Below, piece after piece: positions 8,147-16,766 of a DNA stretch of 64,000 nucleotides. The notes under the pieces are model-generated. The model was not told the DNA's origin. It worked only from the letters and a program-made list of their open reading frames with translations, and did not search any database. The stretch covers positions 1 to 64,000 of the forward strand of contig JAKSIB010000009.1 in the NCBI GenBank assembly GCA_024399065.1, given 5' to 3'. The position numbers and the translations under genes were made by a program. Numbering within the stretch: the stretch's first letter is position 1; every line of letters starts with the position of its first letter. Origin of the DNA: Fibrobacter sp. (GTDB lineage: Bacteria > Fibrobacterota > Fibrobacteria > Fibrobacterales > Fibrobacteraceae).

Positions 8147-8227
8147 GTTTAGGAATATACAAACAATCTTTCGAATTGGCAAGATGGATTTTCAAGCCAG
8201 CAAAATTCATTTATTATCTTTAAATTC

Positions 8228-9658
8228 ATGATCGAATCTATTCATTCCGTAATTTCCAATATCAGTAATTTTCTATACCAGCCCTTTATCGTGCCTCTAT
8301 TCTTAGTGGCAGCTGGTCTGTACTTCTCCATCCGAATGAAGTTCCCCCAGATACGCCTTTTCAAGGAAACCATTCGCGTTACCAAGGAAAAGCCCATGGA
8401 GGGCAGCGGCATTTCCTCCTTCGGAGCTTTAATGGTCTCTACCGCCTCTCGTGTAGGTACCGGCAACATTGTGGGCGTTTCCTCTGCAATTTGCTTGGGT
8501 GGTCCCGGAGCTGTTTTCTGGATGTGGCTTATCGCTATTTTTGGAGCATCTTCAGCCTTCGTTGAATCGACACTTGCTCAGATCTACAAGCGTGAAGACT
8601 TGGTTACCGGTCATTCTTACGGTGGTCCTTCCTACTACATCCAGACAGCACTGAAATGCCGTTGGTTGGGCATTATCTTCTCCGTATTCGTTTTACTGAC
8701 CTACGTCATCGGATACAACCTTCTGGCCTCCTACAACATTCAAACCTCTCTTTCCAGCTATAGTTTCTACAGCGAAGAAACAACCCCGGCAATCGTAGGC
8801 ATTCTTCTCGCCATATTGTTCGCTGCCTGCGTTTTTGGTGGAGCAAAACGACTCACCAAAATCACAAGCTACTTGGTTCCCATCATGGGCGTCATCTACG
8901 TGTTGGTCGCCATCGGTGTTATTCTCTACAACTTCACCAACATTCCTTCTATGTTCGCCTTGATTTTCAAGGACGCCTTTTCCTTTGAAGCTGGAGCAGG
9001 TGGTTTCGCCGGAAGCTGCATTATGTACGGTATCAAACGCGGTCTGTACTCTAACGAAGCCGGTATGGGTTCCGCCCCCAACGCCGCCGCAAGCGCCAGC
9101 GTCAGCCACCCCGTCAAGCAAGGCCTGGTCCAATCCTTCTCTGTCTTTATTGACACCTTGGTCATTTGCACCGCCACAGCACTTATGTGTCTTTCCACCG
9201 GCGTATCCCCCAACGGAGATCTTTCCGGTATTCCTTACGTTCAGGAATCCCTCCGCAGCGTCCTTGGTGGCATCGGTCCTATTTTCATTACCATTTCCAT
9301 TGGTCTTTTCGGATTCACCACCTTGATCGGAAACTACTACTACACCGAAGGCTGCCTCCGCTTTATTATGGCCAAGCGTCCGGGTAAAACAGTCATGACC
9401 GTTTTCAGAATCATCGCAACAATCATTGTTTTTGTGGGCGCAATTTCCAGTGCAGGTTTCGCCTGGGATTCTGCCGACTTGTGCCAGGCCTTGATGGTTG
9501 TGGTAAACATTCCCTGTATCTTGATTCTCTCCCCCATCGCTTTCAAGGCCCTTAAGAATTACACGGACCAGAGAAATGCAGGCAAGGAACCGGTCTACAT
9601 CGCCAAGGAATGTGGTGTAAAACAGGATACCGATTTCTGGAATAAAGAAGAAGACTAA
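8228..9658 (+). CDS. Alanine/glycine:Na+ symporter (AGCS family)
   Basis: A 476-residue inner-membrane transporter with about ten hydrophobic helices, importing alanine or glycine with sodium. AGCS hallmarks are GTGNIVGVSSAICLGGPGA followed by FWMW in helices 2-3, GHSYGGPSYYI, and YSNEAGMGSAPNAAAS in the second half. The ATG at 8228 gives a standard N-terminus. The gene is divergent from leuA. A small hypothetical gene follows after 10 bases and topB overlaps that, so the three may be co-transcribed. Which amino acid is carried cannot be decided from sequence. Confidence 0.9.
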   Translation: MIESIHSVISNISNFLYQPFIVPLFLVAAGLYFSIRMKFPQIRLFKETIRVTKEKPMEGSGISSFGALMVSTASRVGTGNIVGVSSAICLGGPGAVFWMWLIAIFGASSAFVESTLAQIYKREDLVTGHSYGGPSYYIQTALKCRWLGIIFSVFVLLTYVIGYNLLASYNIQTSLSSYSFYSEETTPAIVGILLAILFAACVFGGAKRLTKITSYLVPIMGVIYVLVAIGVILYNFTNIPSMFALIFKDAFSFEAGAGGFAGSCIMYGIKRGLYSNEAGMGSAPNAAASASVSHPVKQGLVQSFSVFIDTLVICTATALMCLSTGVSPNGDLSGIPYVQESLRSVLGGIGPIFITISIGLFGFTTLIGNYYYTEGCLRFIMAKRPGKTVMTVFRIIATIIVFVGAISSAGFAWDSADLCQALMVVVNIPCILILSPIAFKALKNYTDQRNAGKEPVYIAKECGVKQDTDFWNKEED

Positions 9659-9668
9659 GCAGGGAATA

Positions 9669-10049
9669 ATGGAACACGAATTCACCATTAGGGGCCGAAT
9701 CTCCAAGGGGATTGATTTGGGCGCAAAACTGCAATGGGTAGAGCAGGACTTTGAAAGCCTTGGTCTAAAATTCAATTCCCAGGACAAGTCTAGGTTTACT
9801 TTAAAAAGCGAAGATCTTGCCAACGACGCACTGGAGCAGGCTTGCATTAATTTGTCCATAGTTCTCGGATGCAAGGTAGCCATTTGCAAGGACCACGAAA
9901 TATATGGCGTAGCCAACGTGTTTAATGGTGGTTCCGATTACGAAGTGGTGGACGAAGATTGCTTTTTGTGGGTTTACGAACGTGGCACATGCTTAGAAAG
10001 TGAACACACAAAATTCTTTAACGAAAAATTCGTATCTTTGCCACTATGA
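9669..10049 (+). CDS. Hypothetical protein
   Basis: A 126-residue soluble product with no recognised family, signal peptide or membrane segment. It is mixed alpha/beta in character and slightly acidic, with four scattered Cys residues and no metal-binding spacing. It is held between the symporter (10 bases upstream) and topB (ATGA overlap at 10046-10049), so it is probably translated with topB. That coupling is the only hint to its role. Confidence 0.6.
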   Translation: MEHEFTIRGRISKGIDLGAKLQWVEQDFESLGLKFNSQDKSRFTLKSEDLANDALEQACINLSIVLGCKVAICKDHEIYGVANVFNGGSDYEVVDEDCFLWVYERGTCLESEHTKFFNEKFVSLPL

Positions 10050-13000
10050 TTCTTCTTGTGGCAGAAAAACCTTCCGTTGCAAACCAGCATTACAGACCAA
10101 TGCTGGAACGTCTGGAAGGTGAAAAATTCACCCAGGGAGATGGATGCCTTATTGGCCAGAACCATTGCATCACTTGGTGCGTGGGTCACTTGATCACCTT
10201 GGCTCCCCTGGACGCCTATCCCGGATTTGAAGGCGGATGGCGATTGGCAAATCTGCCGCTGCTTCCTGAAAAGTTCCGCCTGATGGAAATTGAAAGCACC
10301 CGAAAACAGTTGGCCGTGGTTCGTGACATGATGAGCAAGGCGGATGTTCTGGTAAACGGCGCCGATGCTGGCCGCGAAGGTAACCTGATTTTCGATTTGA
10401 TTCTGGATTACACTCCCGCTTTCCGCCAAAAGCAGGTAAAGCGTTTGTGGGTGAACAGTTACGTGGCCAAGGACCTGGACAAGGCCTGGAAAAATTTGGA
10501 AGACGCCACACAGCGTTTGAATTTAAGCTACGCCGCTCGCCTCCGTCAACGTGCGGACTGGATGGTGGGTCTTAACGCCACCCGAGCCTACACACTTACC
10601 GCCGGCCGCGGCAAGATGATTTCCGTGGGCCGCGTGCAGACGCCAACCCTCAACTTGATTGTGGAACGAGACGCCATGGTGGAACAGTTCAAGGAACTGT
10701 ACTACTACAGCGTGGTAGGAACCTGGAAAGGATACCAGGCACAGCTCCTCCGACCGGATCGGGATGTCAAGCCAAAGGATGTCATTGCGAGCCCGGAGGG
10801 CGAAGCAATCGAAGCAGGCTCCACCCTCGTTTCCAAGCAAGCATTAAAAGTTGCAGTCTTTGAAAAAGAGGAGCCCGCCCAGGCCGTGGTGGACAAATGC
10901 GCCCCACCGGAAGAAGCGGTCATTACCGCCATCGATGTCCAGCAGAAAAAGCAGTTTCCGCAGAAGCCTTTCGACTTGACGGAACTGCAGAAAGAAGGCA
11001 ACAAACGCTTCAAATACAGCGCCCAGCAAGTGCTGGACTGCGCCCAGAACCTTTACGAAAAGAAGCTCCTCACCTACCCTCGTACGGATTCCGCCTACCT
11101 GCCCGACACCATGAAGCAGGAAGCATACGCCTTGGCTCAGCGTCTGGCCACCCCCGCCCAGCAGGGGATCATGCGTCCGGAATCGGAGAACTTCGTTTTC
11201 ATCAACTCCAGCAAGGTCACAGACCACTTTGCCATCATTCCTACCGGGGAACAGCCCAACGGCCTCCCAGAAATGGAAGAGAACATCTACAACCTGGCCA
11301 AGGAACGCTTTGTCCAGGCATGGCTAAAGCCTTATGTGTGGAACGAAATGGAAGTGACATTGAAAAGTCCTGCGGACTTTTCTGAGACGAGAGACGAGAG
11401 ACGAGAGACGAGAGATGCAAATGATCTAGCAGAAGTCTTTAGATTAAAGCTTAAGAAAAACGAGGATCTTGGTTTCCGTGCCCTCGTCAAGGAAGAAAAG
11501 AAGAAAAAAAAGTCCGAGGCACGAGGCACTAGCGATGGTTCCAACCCTGGCGCAGATGGCAAGGCAGGCGACGACTCAAGCTCAGACGACATCACTAACA
11601 TCGTTGAAAACTTTCCCGATTGGAATGTTGGCGACAAGGCTCCTTTCGATTCCCTGGAACTTCAGAAGAAAAAGAAATCCAAGCCCAAGTACTACACCGA
11701 GGCAACGCTCCTTGCTGCCATGAAGACTGCAGGTAAGCAGATTGACAACGAAGAACTTGCGGAAGCCATGAAGGACCGCGGCCTGGGCACGCCGGCAACT
11801 CAGGCAGGCATCATCGAGACTCTGAAGAAGCGCGGCTTCATCGAAGCCCAGAAAAACAATCTGGTCAGCACCCTCCGTGGCCGCGAAGTCATCGCCCTGA
11901 TGGACGAAAAAGTCAAGTCTCCGGAAATGACCGGCGAATGGGAATACAAGCTTTCCCAGGTGGAAAAAGGCAACTTGGATCCCAAGGAATTCCGCGACGG
12001 CATCGTCGAATACGTCCGCGATCTTTTCGTCCGCCTGCACGAGCAATACGGCAGCCAATTCGAACGCGAAACCGTCACCGAAGCCATTCCATGCCCCAAG
12101 TGCAGCCAGCCCATGGAAATCGCCCCCTGGGGTTACGTTTGCAAGAACAGCGATTGCGGATTCAAGGCAGGCCATACCATCGCTGGCCGCACCCTGAGCC
12201 ACGCAGAAATGGCAAAGCTTCTGGCCACAGGAAAATCCGACTTACTCAGCGGATTCAAGAGCAAGAAGGGAACCGCCTTCAGCGCCACCCTCACTTTGGC
12301 CGAAGACGGCAACATCGGATTTGAATTCAGCGACGAACCCCGCAACGCAACGCCTACGAATTACAAGTGCCCCAAATGCGGCAAACAAATCCTGGATTCC
12401 GGCAACCGTCTGATGTGCGGAAGCGCGGTCATCGTTCCTTCCCAGAACGATAATGGCGACCCCACGTTGACACCTACGACAGCCCCCACCTGCGACTTCG
12501 TCTTCTTCAAGACCATCGCCGGCCACATCATGACCGACGAGGAAATTGCCGAACTTTTCAACAACGGCACCACCGACGTCATCACAGGATTCATCACCAA
12601 GAAGGGAGCCCCCTTCAACGCCCGCGTAGTCTGGGACAACGACCACAAGGCAACCTTCGCCTTTGAAAACGACGGACACTTCCACGGCACCGAAACCAAG
12701 TTCAAGTGCCCCATCTGCAAGCACACTCTTGAAGAAAACAAGAACGCCATTTTCTGCACCGGCCGCGGCACCGACCGCGACGAGCAGGGCAACCCCTGCG
12801 ACTGCAAGTTTACGCTGTTCAAGTCCGTGGCCGGCAAGAAGCTCCGCGCCGCCGACATCAAGGCACTCCTCACCGGCGAAAAGACCGAACTCATTTCCGG
12901 ATTCAAGAGCAAGAAGGGCGACACCTTCGACGCCTTCCTAAAGTTGGGCCCCGACGGACGCACCAACTTCGAATTCCTCCGCCGCAACTTCCCCTGTCCC

Positions 13001-13285
13001 GCTTGCGGCGACCAGCTACAGTTTCGCAGAGGATCAGACGACCAAGGCCGCAATCTTTCCGCATATGTGTGCCGCAGCCCCCATTGCAACTACGGCATTC
13101 CCCAGGTGTTCTACCAGCGCACCTTTACCGACGCCGAAATGGAAGAACTCCTCACCAAAAAATGCACTCCCGTTCTAGAGCCATTTAAAAAGAACGACAC
13201 GAAATTCCGTGCCGCCCTTGAAATCCGCGAAGGCGGAAAACTCGCCTTCAATAAATTGACCGTGGAAGTCATCGAAAAGAAGTAA
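10046..13285 (+). CDS. topB: DNA topoisomerase III-like (type IA) with four C-terminal zinc/repeat modules
   Basis: A type IA topoisomerase that relaxes or decatenates DNA by single-strand passage. The Toprim domain starts at MILLVAEKPSVA, with the acidic motif NGADAGREGN near 105-114. SVGRVQTPTL is present, and the active-site tyrosine is Y344 in LTYPRTDS. After the core (to about 660) come four zinc-ribbon-like Cys clusters (near 683, 775, 888 and 984), each followed by a copy of the topoisomerase C-terminal repeat (typical core GFKSKKG). Total length is 1079 residues, well above the 650-750 of most TopB. Two insertions come from repeats: residues 246-256 from a REP-like element and about 447-457 from a GAGACGA heptamer run. 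A Lys/Ser-rich patch near 485-515 holds a third. Confidence 0.9.
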   Translation: MILLVAEKPSVANQHYRPMLERLEGEKFTQGDGCLIGQNHCITWCVGHLITLAPLDAYPGFEGGWRLANLPLLPEKFRLMEIESTRKQLAVVRDMMSKADVLVNGADAGREGNLIFDLILDYTPAFRQKQVKRLWVNSYVAKDLDKAWKNLEDATQRLNLSYAARLRQRADWMVGLNATRAYTLTAGRGKMISVGRVQTPTLNLIVERDAMVEQFKELYYYSVVGTWKGYQAQLLRPDRDVKPKDVIASPEGEAIEAGSTLVSKQALKVAVFEKEEPAQAVVDKCAPPEEAVITAIDVQQKKQFPQKPFDLTELQKEGNKRFKYSAQQVLDCAQNLYEKKLLTYPRTDSAYLPDTMKQEAYALAQRLATPAQQGIMRPESENFVFINSSKVTDHFAIIPTGEQPNGLPEMEENIYNLAKERFVQAWLKPYVWNEMEVTLKSPADFSETRDERRETRDANDLAEVFRLKLKKNEDLGFRALVKEEKKKKKSEARGTSDGSNPGADGKAGDDSSSDDITNIVENFPDWNVGDKAPFDSLELQKKKKSKPKYYTEATLLAAMKTAGKQIDNEELAEAMKDRGLGTPATQAGIIETLKKRGFIEAQKNNLVSTLRGREVIALMDEKVKSPEMTGEWEYKLSQVEKGNLDPKEFRDGIVEYVRDLFVRLHEQYGSQFERETVTEAIPCPKCSQPMEIAPWGYVCKNSDCGFKAGHTIAGRTLSHAEMAKLLATGKSDLLSGFKSKKGTAFSATLTLAEDGNIGFEFSDEPRNATPTNYKCPKCGKQILDSGNRLMCGSAVIVPSQNDNGDPTLTPTTAPTCDFVFFKTIAGHIMTDEEIAELFNNGTTDVITGFITKKGAPFNARVVWDNDHKATFAFENDGHFHGTETKFKCPICKHTLEENKNAIFCTGRGTDRDEQGNPCDCKFTLFKSVAGKKLRAADIKALLTGEKTELISGFKSKKGDTFDAFLKLGPDGRTNFEFLRRNFPCPACGDQLQFRRGSDDQGRNLSAYVCRSPHCNYGIPQVFYQRTFTDAEMEELLTKKCTPVLEPFKKNDTKFRAALEIREGGKLAFNKLTVEVIEKK
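10781..10811. repeat. REP-like element GTCATTGCGAG...GAAGCAATC inside topB
   Basis: GTCATTGCGAGCCCGGAGGG followed by CGAAGCAATC is a complete palindromic repeat with a CCCGGAGGG core. It is translated in frame as residues 246-256 of the topoisomerase, within a segment rich in charged and small residues. Confidence 0.75.
11384..11418. repeat. GAGACGA heptamer repeat inside topB (locus 4)
   Basis: Four perfect GAGACGA units and a fifth diverged unit (GAGATGC) in direct tandem. They are translated as a Glu/Arg/Thr/Asp run at residues 447-457. The complementary unit occurs at 6322-6362. Confidence 0.92.
11512..11532. repeat. Heptamer repeat inside topB (locus 5)
   Basis: Three 7-base units, GTCCGAG, GCACGAG and GCACTAG, in frame within the Lys-rich linker of topB. 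They are of the same GAG-core type as the run before nuoA. Confidence 0.6.
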
Positions 13286-13312
13286 AGGATTGAGGCATAC
13301 CCGCCTCAAAAA

Positions 13313-13489
13313 TCAATCTTCAATTGTTTCTCCAAGAATAACACTGGCATAGGCCACAGCCACTGCGGTTGCAGCAAGCATACTGCCGGACAGCACCAGC
13401 ATTCCAGCAAAAGCAGCCGGAGTGAGAGCCAGGAGCATGGGGAAAACCACGCGGGAAACAGAACGAGAAGCATTGATAATTTGACGCAT
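13313..13489 (-). CDS. 58-residue hydrophobic membrane protein, unknown function
   Basis: ATG at 13489, TGA at 13315-13313. The N-terminus is positively charged (MRQIINASRSVSR). Two hydrophobic stretches follow: VVFPMLLALTPAAFAGMLVL and an Ala/Val-rich segment from MLAATAVAVAYASVIL. The tail is short and acidic (GETIED). AAGGAA lies about 7 bases before the ATG, supporting translation. It converges on topB across 27 bases. No family was recognised, and it could have one or two membrane passes. It is small enough to be missed by length-filtered annotation. Confidence 0.6.
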   Translation of the reverse strand: MRQIINASRSVSRVVFPMLLALTPAAFAGMLVLSGSMLAATAVAVAYASVILGETIED

Positions 13490-13586
13490 ATTTGATTCCT
13501 TTTTTCTTTTTTACACTTCAAATATACGTTTTAGACAGCGACAAAAAGTGTCACAAAATATTTTTGTTTTCAGGAGCATCGCGCAT

Positions 13587-13617
13587 AAAAAAAGCCCGCA
13601 AACATGCGGGCATTCCC
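13587..13617 (-). terminator. Terminator of the SNF transporter gene
   Basis: Stem GCCCGC/GCGGGC (13594-13612) with a 7-base loop, followed by seven T on the minus strand, 17 bases past the transporter stop. Confidence 0.9.
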
Positions 13618-13633
13618 TTTTCAACAGAACAAC

Positions 13634-15040
13634 TTAGCCGAAAATCTTGTTGTAGAAATCCGGGGCAAACTTCTGCAGATAACCCTGGGCAAAAATGACC
13701 AGAACGATTGCGGGAAGAACCCACTTGATGTAGAAGCGGACAAACTTGTTGGTGGGGAACTTGAAGCCCTTACCGGTATTGACTTCCTCATAGAACTTGT
13801 CCTGGCCCCAGCCATAGCGGGAGTTACAGAATACCACGAAGAACAGGGCACCCAACGGGAGCAAGGTGTTGGAAACCAGGAAGTCTTCCAAGTCAAGAAC
13901 ATTGCTTCCCGGGCCGAAAGGTTCAAAGCCGGACCAGGCGTTGAAGCCAAGGGCACAAGGCAAGGACAAAATGATGATTGCAAAGATATTGACAGCCACC
14001 ACCTTCTTACGCTTAAAGTTCTTCAAATCCATCCAGAAGGAAACGATGTTTTCGAACACCGCCACCAAGGTGGAAAGAGCTGCAAAGCTCATAAACAGGA
14101 AGAAGGCTGAGCCGAAGAAACGACCTGCAGGCATCTGTGCAAAGATGTTAGGCAAAGTCACGAACACAAGGCCCGGACCTGCACCCGGTTCCACATTAAA
14201 GGCAAAGCAGCTGGGAATAATGATAAGGCCAGCAAGCAAGGCAACCAAGGTATCCAAGGCGCAGATATTCACGGCTTCCTTAGCCAAGGTATGCTTCTTA
14301 TTAATATAGCTACCGAGAATGGACATGGAGCCGATACCGATGCTCAAGGTAAAGAAGGCCTGACCCATGGCAGCAAACACGACCTCGTTGATTCCCTTTT
14401 CCATAAGGCGGCCAAAGTCCGGCAGCAGGTAGAACTTGAGGCCTTCTGCAGCGCCCGGCAAGGTCACCGCGCGGATGGCAAGGGCAATCATGATTACAAA
14501 CAGCAAGGACATCATCCACTTGGTAATGCGTTCCACGCCCTTCTGCAAGCCGAGAGACACAATACCAAGGCCAAGGAGGGTGGCAACAATCATCCAGCCG
14601 GACTGAATGCCGGCATCACCCAGCATGGTACCGAAAGCCTCGCCCACTTCGGCGGGAGTCTTGCCCTGAAGGTCACCAACGAAGGTCATGCGGAAGAAGT
14701 AGTACATCATCCAGCCGCTAACCGTGGTGTAGAACATCATCAAGAGGTAGTCGCCAGCGATCATGGGGTACTTGGCGTAGTGCCACTTGGAGCCTGCAGG
14801 TTCCAGTACGTCGAAGGAACGGGCAATACCACGCTTACTGGCACGACCATTGGAAAATTCTGCAATGAGGGCCGGTAAGCCGAGAATCACCAGGAAGAAC
14901 AGGTAGATCAAAACAAAGGCGGCACCGCCGTACTGACCGGTAATAAAAGGGAAACGCCAAACGTTACCGATACCGATTGCACAACCGGCAGCAATCAAAA
15001 TAAATCCAAGACGGGAACCGAAACTTTCTCTTTCATTCAT
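13634..15040 (-). CDS. Sodium:neurotransmitter symporter (SNF) family transporter
   Basis: A 468-residue inner-membrane Na+-coupled transporter of the LeuT fold, probably for an amino acid. The signature near the start, GSRLGFILIAAGCAIGIGNV followed by WRFPF, matches helix 1 of bacterial SNF proteins. About eleven or twelve further hydrophobic segments follow. The start is set at ATG 15040 (MNERESFGSRLGF), with AAGGA 11 bases upstream. The frame continues open to 15190, but that extension is encoded by tandem heptamers and is not family sequence. Nothing in the neighbourhood identifies the substrate. Confidence 0.9.
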   Translation of the reverse strand: MNERESFGSRLGFILIAAGCAIGIGNVWRFPFITGQYGGAAFVLIYLFFLVILGLPALIAEFSNGRASKRGIARSFDVLEPAGSKWHYAKYPMIAGDYLLMMFYTTVSGWMMYYFFRMTFVGDLQGKTPAEVGEAFGTMLGDAGIQSGWMIVATLLGLGIVSLGLQKGVERITKWMMSLLFVIMIALAIRAVTLPGAAEGLKFYLLPDFGRLMEKGINEVVFAAMGQAFFTLSIGIGSMSILGSYINKKHTLAKEAVNICALDTLVALLAGLIIIPSCFAFNVEPGAGPGLVFVTLPNIFAQMPAGRFFGSAFFLFMSFAALSTLVAVFENIVSFWMDLKNFKRKKVVAVNIFAIIILSLPCALGFNAWSGFEPFGPGSNVLDLEDFLVSNTLLPLGALFFVVFCNSRYGWGQDKFYEEVNTGKGFKFPTNKFVRFYIKWVLPAIVLVIFAQGYLQKFAPDFYNKIFG

Positions 15041-15090
15041 AATAAAGTCGTCCTTTTTTGCAAGATGTTTGAAAGATAATAAAAAGAGCG

Positions 15091-15146
15091 GTGAGCGATG
15101 AGCCATGAGCCGTGAGTTGTGAGTTATGAGTTGTGAGTAATGAGCA
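15091..15146. repeat. RTGAGNN heptamer repeat, eight units (locus 6)
   Basis: Exactly eight 7-base units in direct tandem, consensus RTGAGNN with the last two bases mostly CC or TT. It is the cleanest intergenic example of this class in the window. Confidence 0.95.
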
Positions 15147-15198
15147 TCTTTATTTGTCATCACCGCAGCATTCCATGTCATCTCGGCCACTTTTATTT

Positions 15199-15224
15199 GT
15201 CATCCCGGGCTTGACCCGGGATCT
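15199..15224. repeat. REP-like palindrome GTCATCCCGGG...CCCGGGATC
   Basis: GTCATCCCGGGCTTGACCCG then GGATC: perfect inner stem CCCGGG/CCCGGG around CTTGA. It shares the GTCATCC...GGATC ends with the copies at 3350 and 16726 but has a different core. Confidence 0.75.
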
Positions 15225-15281
15225 CCATTCCCTACGATTTTTGTATATTTACCGCCGTAAAATTGCAATTTGGCGGATATA

Positions 15282-16697
15282 ATGAGCGAAAATTACAAGT
15301 ACGGCTTTGTTACGGATATCGAAAACGACTCTTTTGAAAAGGGCCTTAACGAAGACATCATCCGTCGAGCCAGCGCTCTCCGCGGCGAACCCCAGTTCAT
15401 GCTGGATTTCCGCCTCAAGGCTTACGAGAAGCTCCTGACCATGGAGCAGCCCAACTGGGGCGAGCTGAATTTTGCGCCTGTGGACCTGCAGGACATCGTC
15501 TACTATTCCGCACCCAAGAACAAGAAGGCTCACGAAAAGATCGAGGACGTGGACCCGGAACTTCTGGCCACCTTCGAAAAGCTGGGAATTCCTCTGGACG
15601 AACAGAAGCGTCTGGCCAACGTGGCCGTGGACGCAGTGTTCGACTCCGTCAGTATTTATACAAGCCACAAGAAGAAGCTCATGGAAATGGGCATTATCTT
15701 CTGCAGTATTTCCGATGCCATCAAGGAATACCCGGAACTGATCGAACAGTACCTGGGTAGCGTGGTTCCCGCAGGCGACAACTACTTTGCCGCCTTGAAC
15801 AGTGCCGTGTTTGGTGACGGAAGCTTCGTCTACATTCCCGCAGGCGTCAAGTGCCCCATGGACCTCAGCACCTACTTCCGCATCAACAACAAGGAAGCAG
15901 GCCAGTTCGAACGCACCCTGATTATCGCAGACGACAACGCCGAAGTCAGCTACCTGGAAGGCTGTACCGCTCCTGAATTCAGCAGCAAGCAGCTCCATTC
16001 CGCCATCGTAGAACTGGTGGCCAACGAAAACGCCAAGATCAAGTACAGCACCGTACAGAACTGGTACGCCGGCGACCGCGAGACTGGCGCAGGTGGCGTC
16101 TACAACTTTGTGACCAAGCGCGGCAAGTGCGCCGGCAAGAACAGCCGCATCAGCTGGACCCAGGTGGAAACCGGTTCCGCCATCACCTGGAAGTACCCCA
16201 GCTGCGTTCTGGTGGGCGACAACTCCGTAGGTGAATTCTACAGCGTGGCTCTGACCAACGGCCACATGCAGGCCGATACCGGCACCAAGATGATCCACAT
16301 CGGTAAGAACACTCGCAGTACGATCATTTCGAAAGGTATCAGCGCCGACAATTCCAGCAACGCCTACCGCGGCGAAGTCTCTATTCGTAAGAGTGCCGCA
16401 GGCGCCCGCAACTACACCCAGTGCGACAGCATGCTGGTTGGCGACAAGAGTGCCGCCCACACCTTCCCCTACATTACGGTAGCAAACGGCACCGCCCAGA
16501 CGGAACACGAAGCAACCACCAGCCGCATCAGCGAAGATCAGCTGTTCTATTTCGAGAGCCGCGGCATCAAGCGCGAAGACGCCATCCAGGCTATGGTGGG
16601 CGGTTTCTGTAAGGATGTGTTCAAGGAACTGCCCGGCGAATTCGCTACCGAAGCCCGCCAGCTGCTGACCCTGAAGCTGGAACACTCCGTAGGGTAA
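15282..16697 (+). CDS. sufB: Fe-S cluster assembly scaffold SufB
   Basis: SufB is the scaffold subunit of the SufBCD complex, which builds Fe-S clusters in the cytoplasm. The 471-residue product matches the family's length. Conserved features include [20 protein letters not shown], the segment [34 protein letters not shown] and [14 protein letters not shown]. The cysteine of the CDSM segment is the one usually implicated in cluster building. ATG 15282 was chosen over an in-frame TTG 12 bases earlier because the usual SufB N-terminus starts close to it. No sufC, sufD or sufS follows; a palindrome-rich intergenic region comes next. Confidence 0.93.
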   Translation: MSENYKYGFVTDIENDSFEKGLNEDIIRRASALRGEPQFMLDFRLKAYEKLLTMEQPNWGELNFAPVDLQDIVYYSAPKNKKAHEKIEDVDPELLATFEKLGIPLDEQKRLANVAVDAVFDSVSIYTSHKKKLMEMGIIFCSISDAIKEYPELIEQYLGSVVPAGDNYFAALNSAVFGDGSFVYIPAGVKCPMDLSTYFRINNKEAGQFERTLIIADDNAEVSYLEGCTAPEFSSKQLHSAIVELVANENAKIKYSTVQNWYAGDRETGAGGVYNFVTKRGKCAGKNSRISWTQVETGSAITWKYPSCVLVGDNSVGEFYSVALTNGHMQADTGTKMIHIGKNTRSTIISKGISADNSSNAYRGEVSIRKSAAGARNYTQCDSMLVGDKSAAHTFPYITVANGTAQTEHEATTSRISEDQLFYFESRGIKREDAIQAMVGGFCKDVFKELPGEFATEARQLLTLKLEHSVG

Positions 16698-16703
16698 CTC
16701 GCG

Positions 16704-16752
16704 CGTCATCCTGAGCGTCCTCGCGCGTCATCCTGAGCGAAGCGAAGGATCT
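16704..16752. repeat. Tandem REP-like elements GTCATCCTGAGC...GAAGGATC
   Basis: A partial copy (GCGCGTCATCCTGAGCGTCC) is followed by a complete one, GTCATCCTGAGCGAAGCGAA then GGATC. They lie directly behind the sufB stop codon. Confidence 0.75.
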
Positions 16753-16766
16753 ATTTCCATGTTTTT

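Larger units (their letters stand above)
7935..8227. promoter_or_regulatory. Divergent regulatory region between leuA and the symporter gene
   Basis: A 293-base gap between divergent genes. On the minus strand it holds a short Leu-rich reading frame (8146 to 8078) and then a Rho-independent terminator before leuA. The symporter promoter should lie in 8150-8227, an AT-rich stretch. No riboswitch motif was recognised. Confidence 0.6.
15041..15281. other. Repeat-rich divergent intergenic region before sufB
   Basis: It holds a run of eight heptamers (15091-15146), two copies of cTTTaTTTGTCATC (near 15147 and 15190), and a REP-like GTCATCCCGGG palindrome (15199-15224). The promoters of the divergent transporter and sufB must also lie here. 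TTGTATATTT at 15241 is a possible -10 region for sufB. Confidence 0.55.

Noticed and set aside
8147-8227. Glycine riboswitch upstream of the alanine/glycine symporter
   Set aside because: The 80-base AT-rich leader has none of the expected conserved G-rich internal loops.
13306-13521. 71-residue minus-strand frame rich in Leu, Trp and Cys
   Set aside because: Its composition looks random and it overlaps, in another frame, the better-supported 58-residue protein that has a ribosome-binding site.
15041-15190. N-terminal extension of the SNF transporter back to 15190
   Set aside because: The extra codons are encoded by tandem heptamers and do not match the family. ATG 15040 starts at the typical SNF N-terminus.
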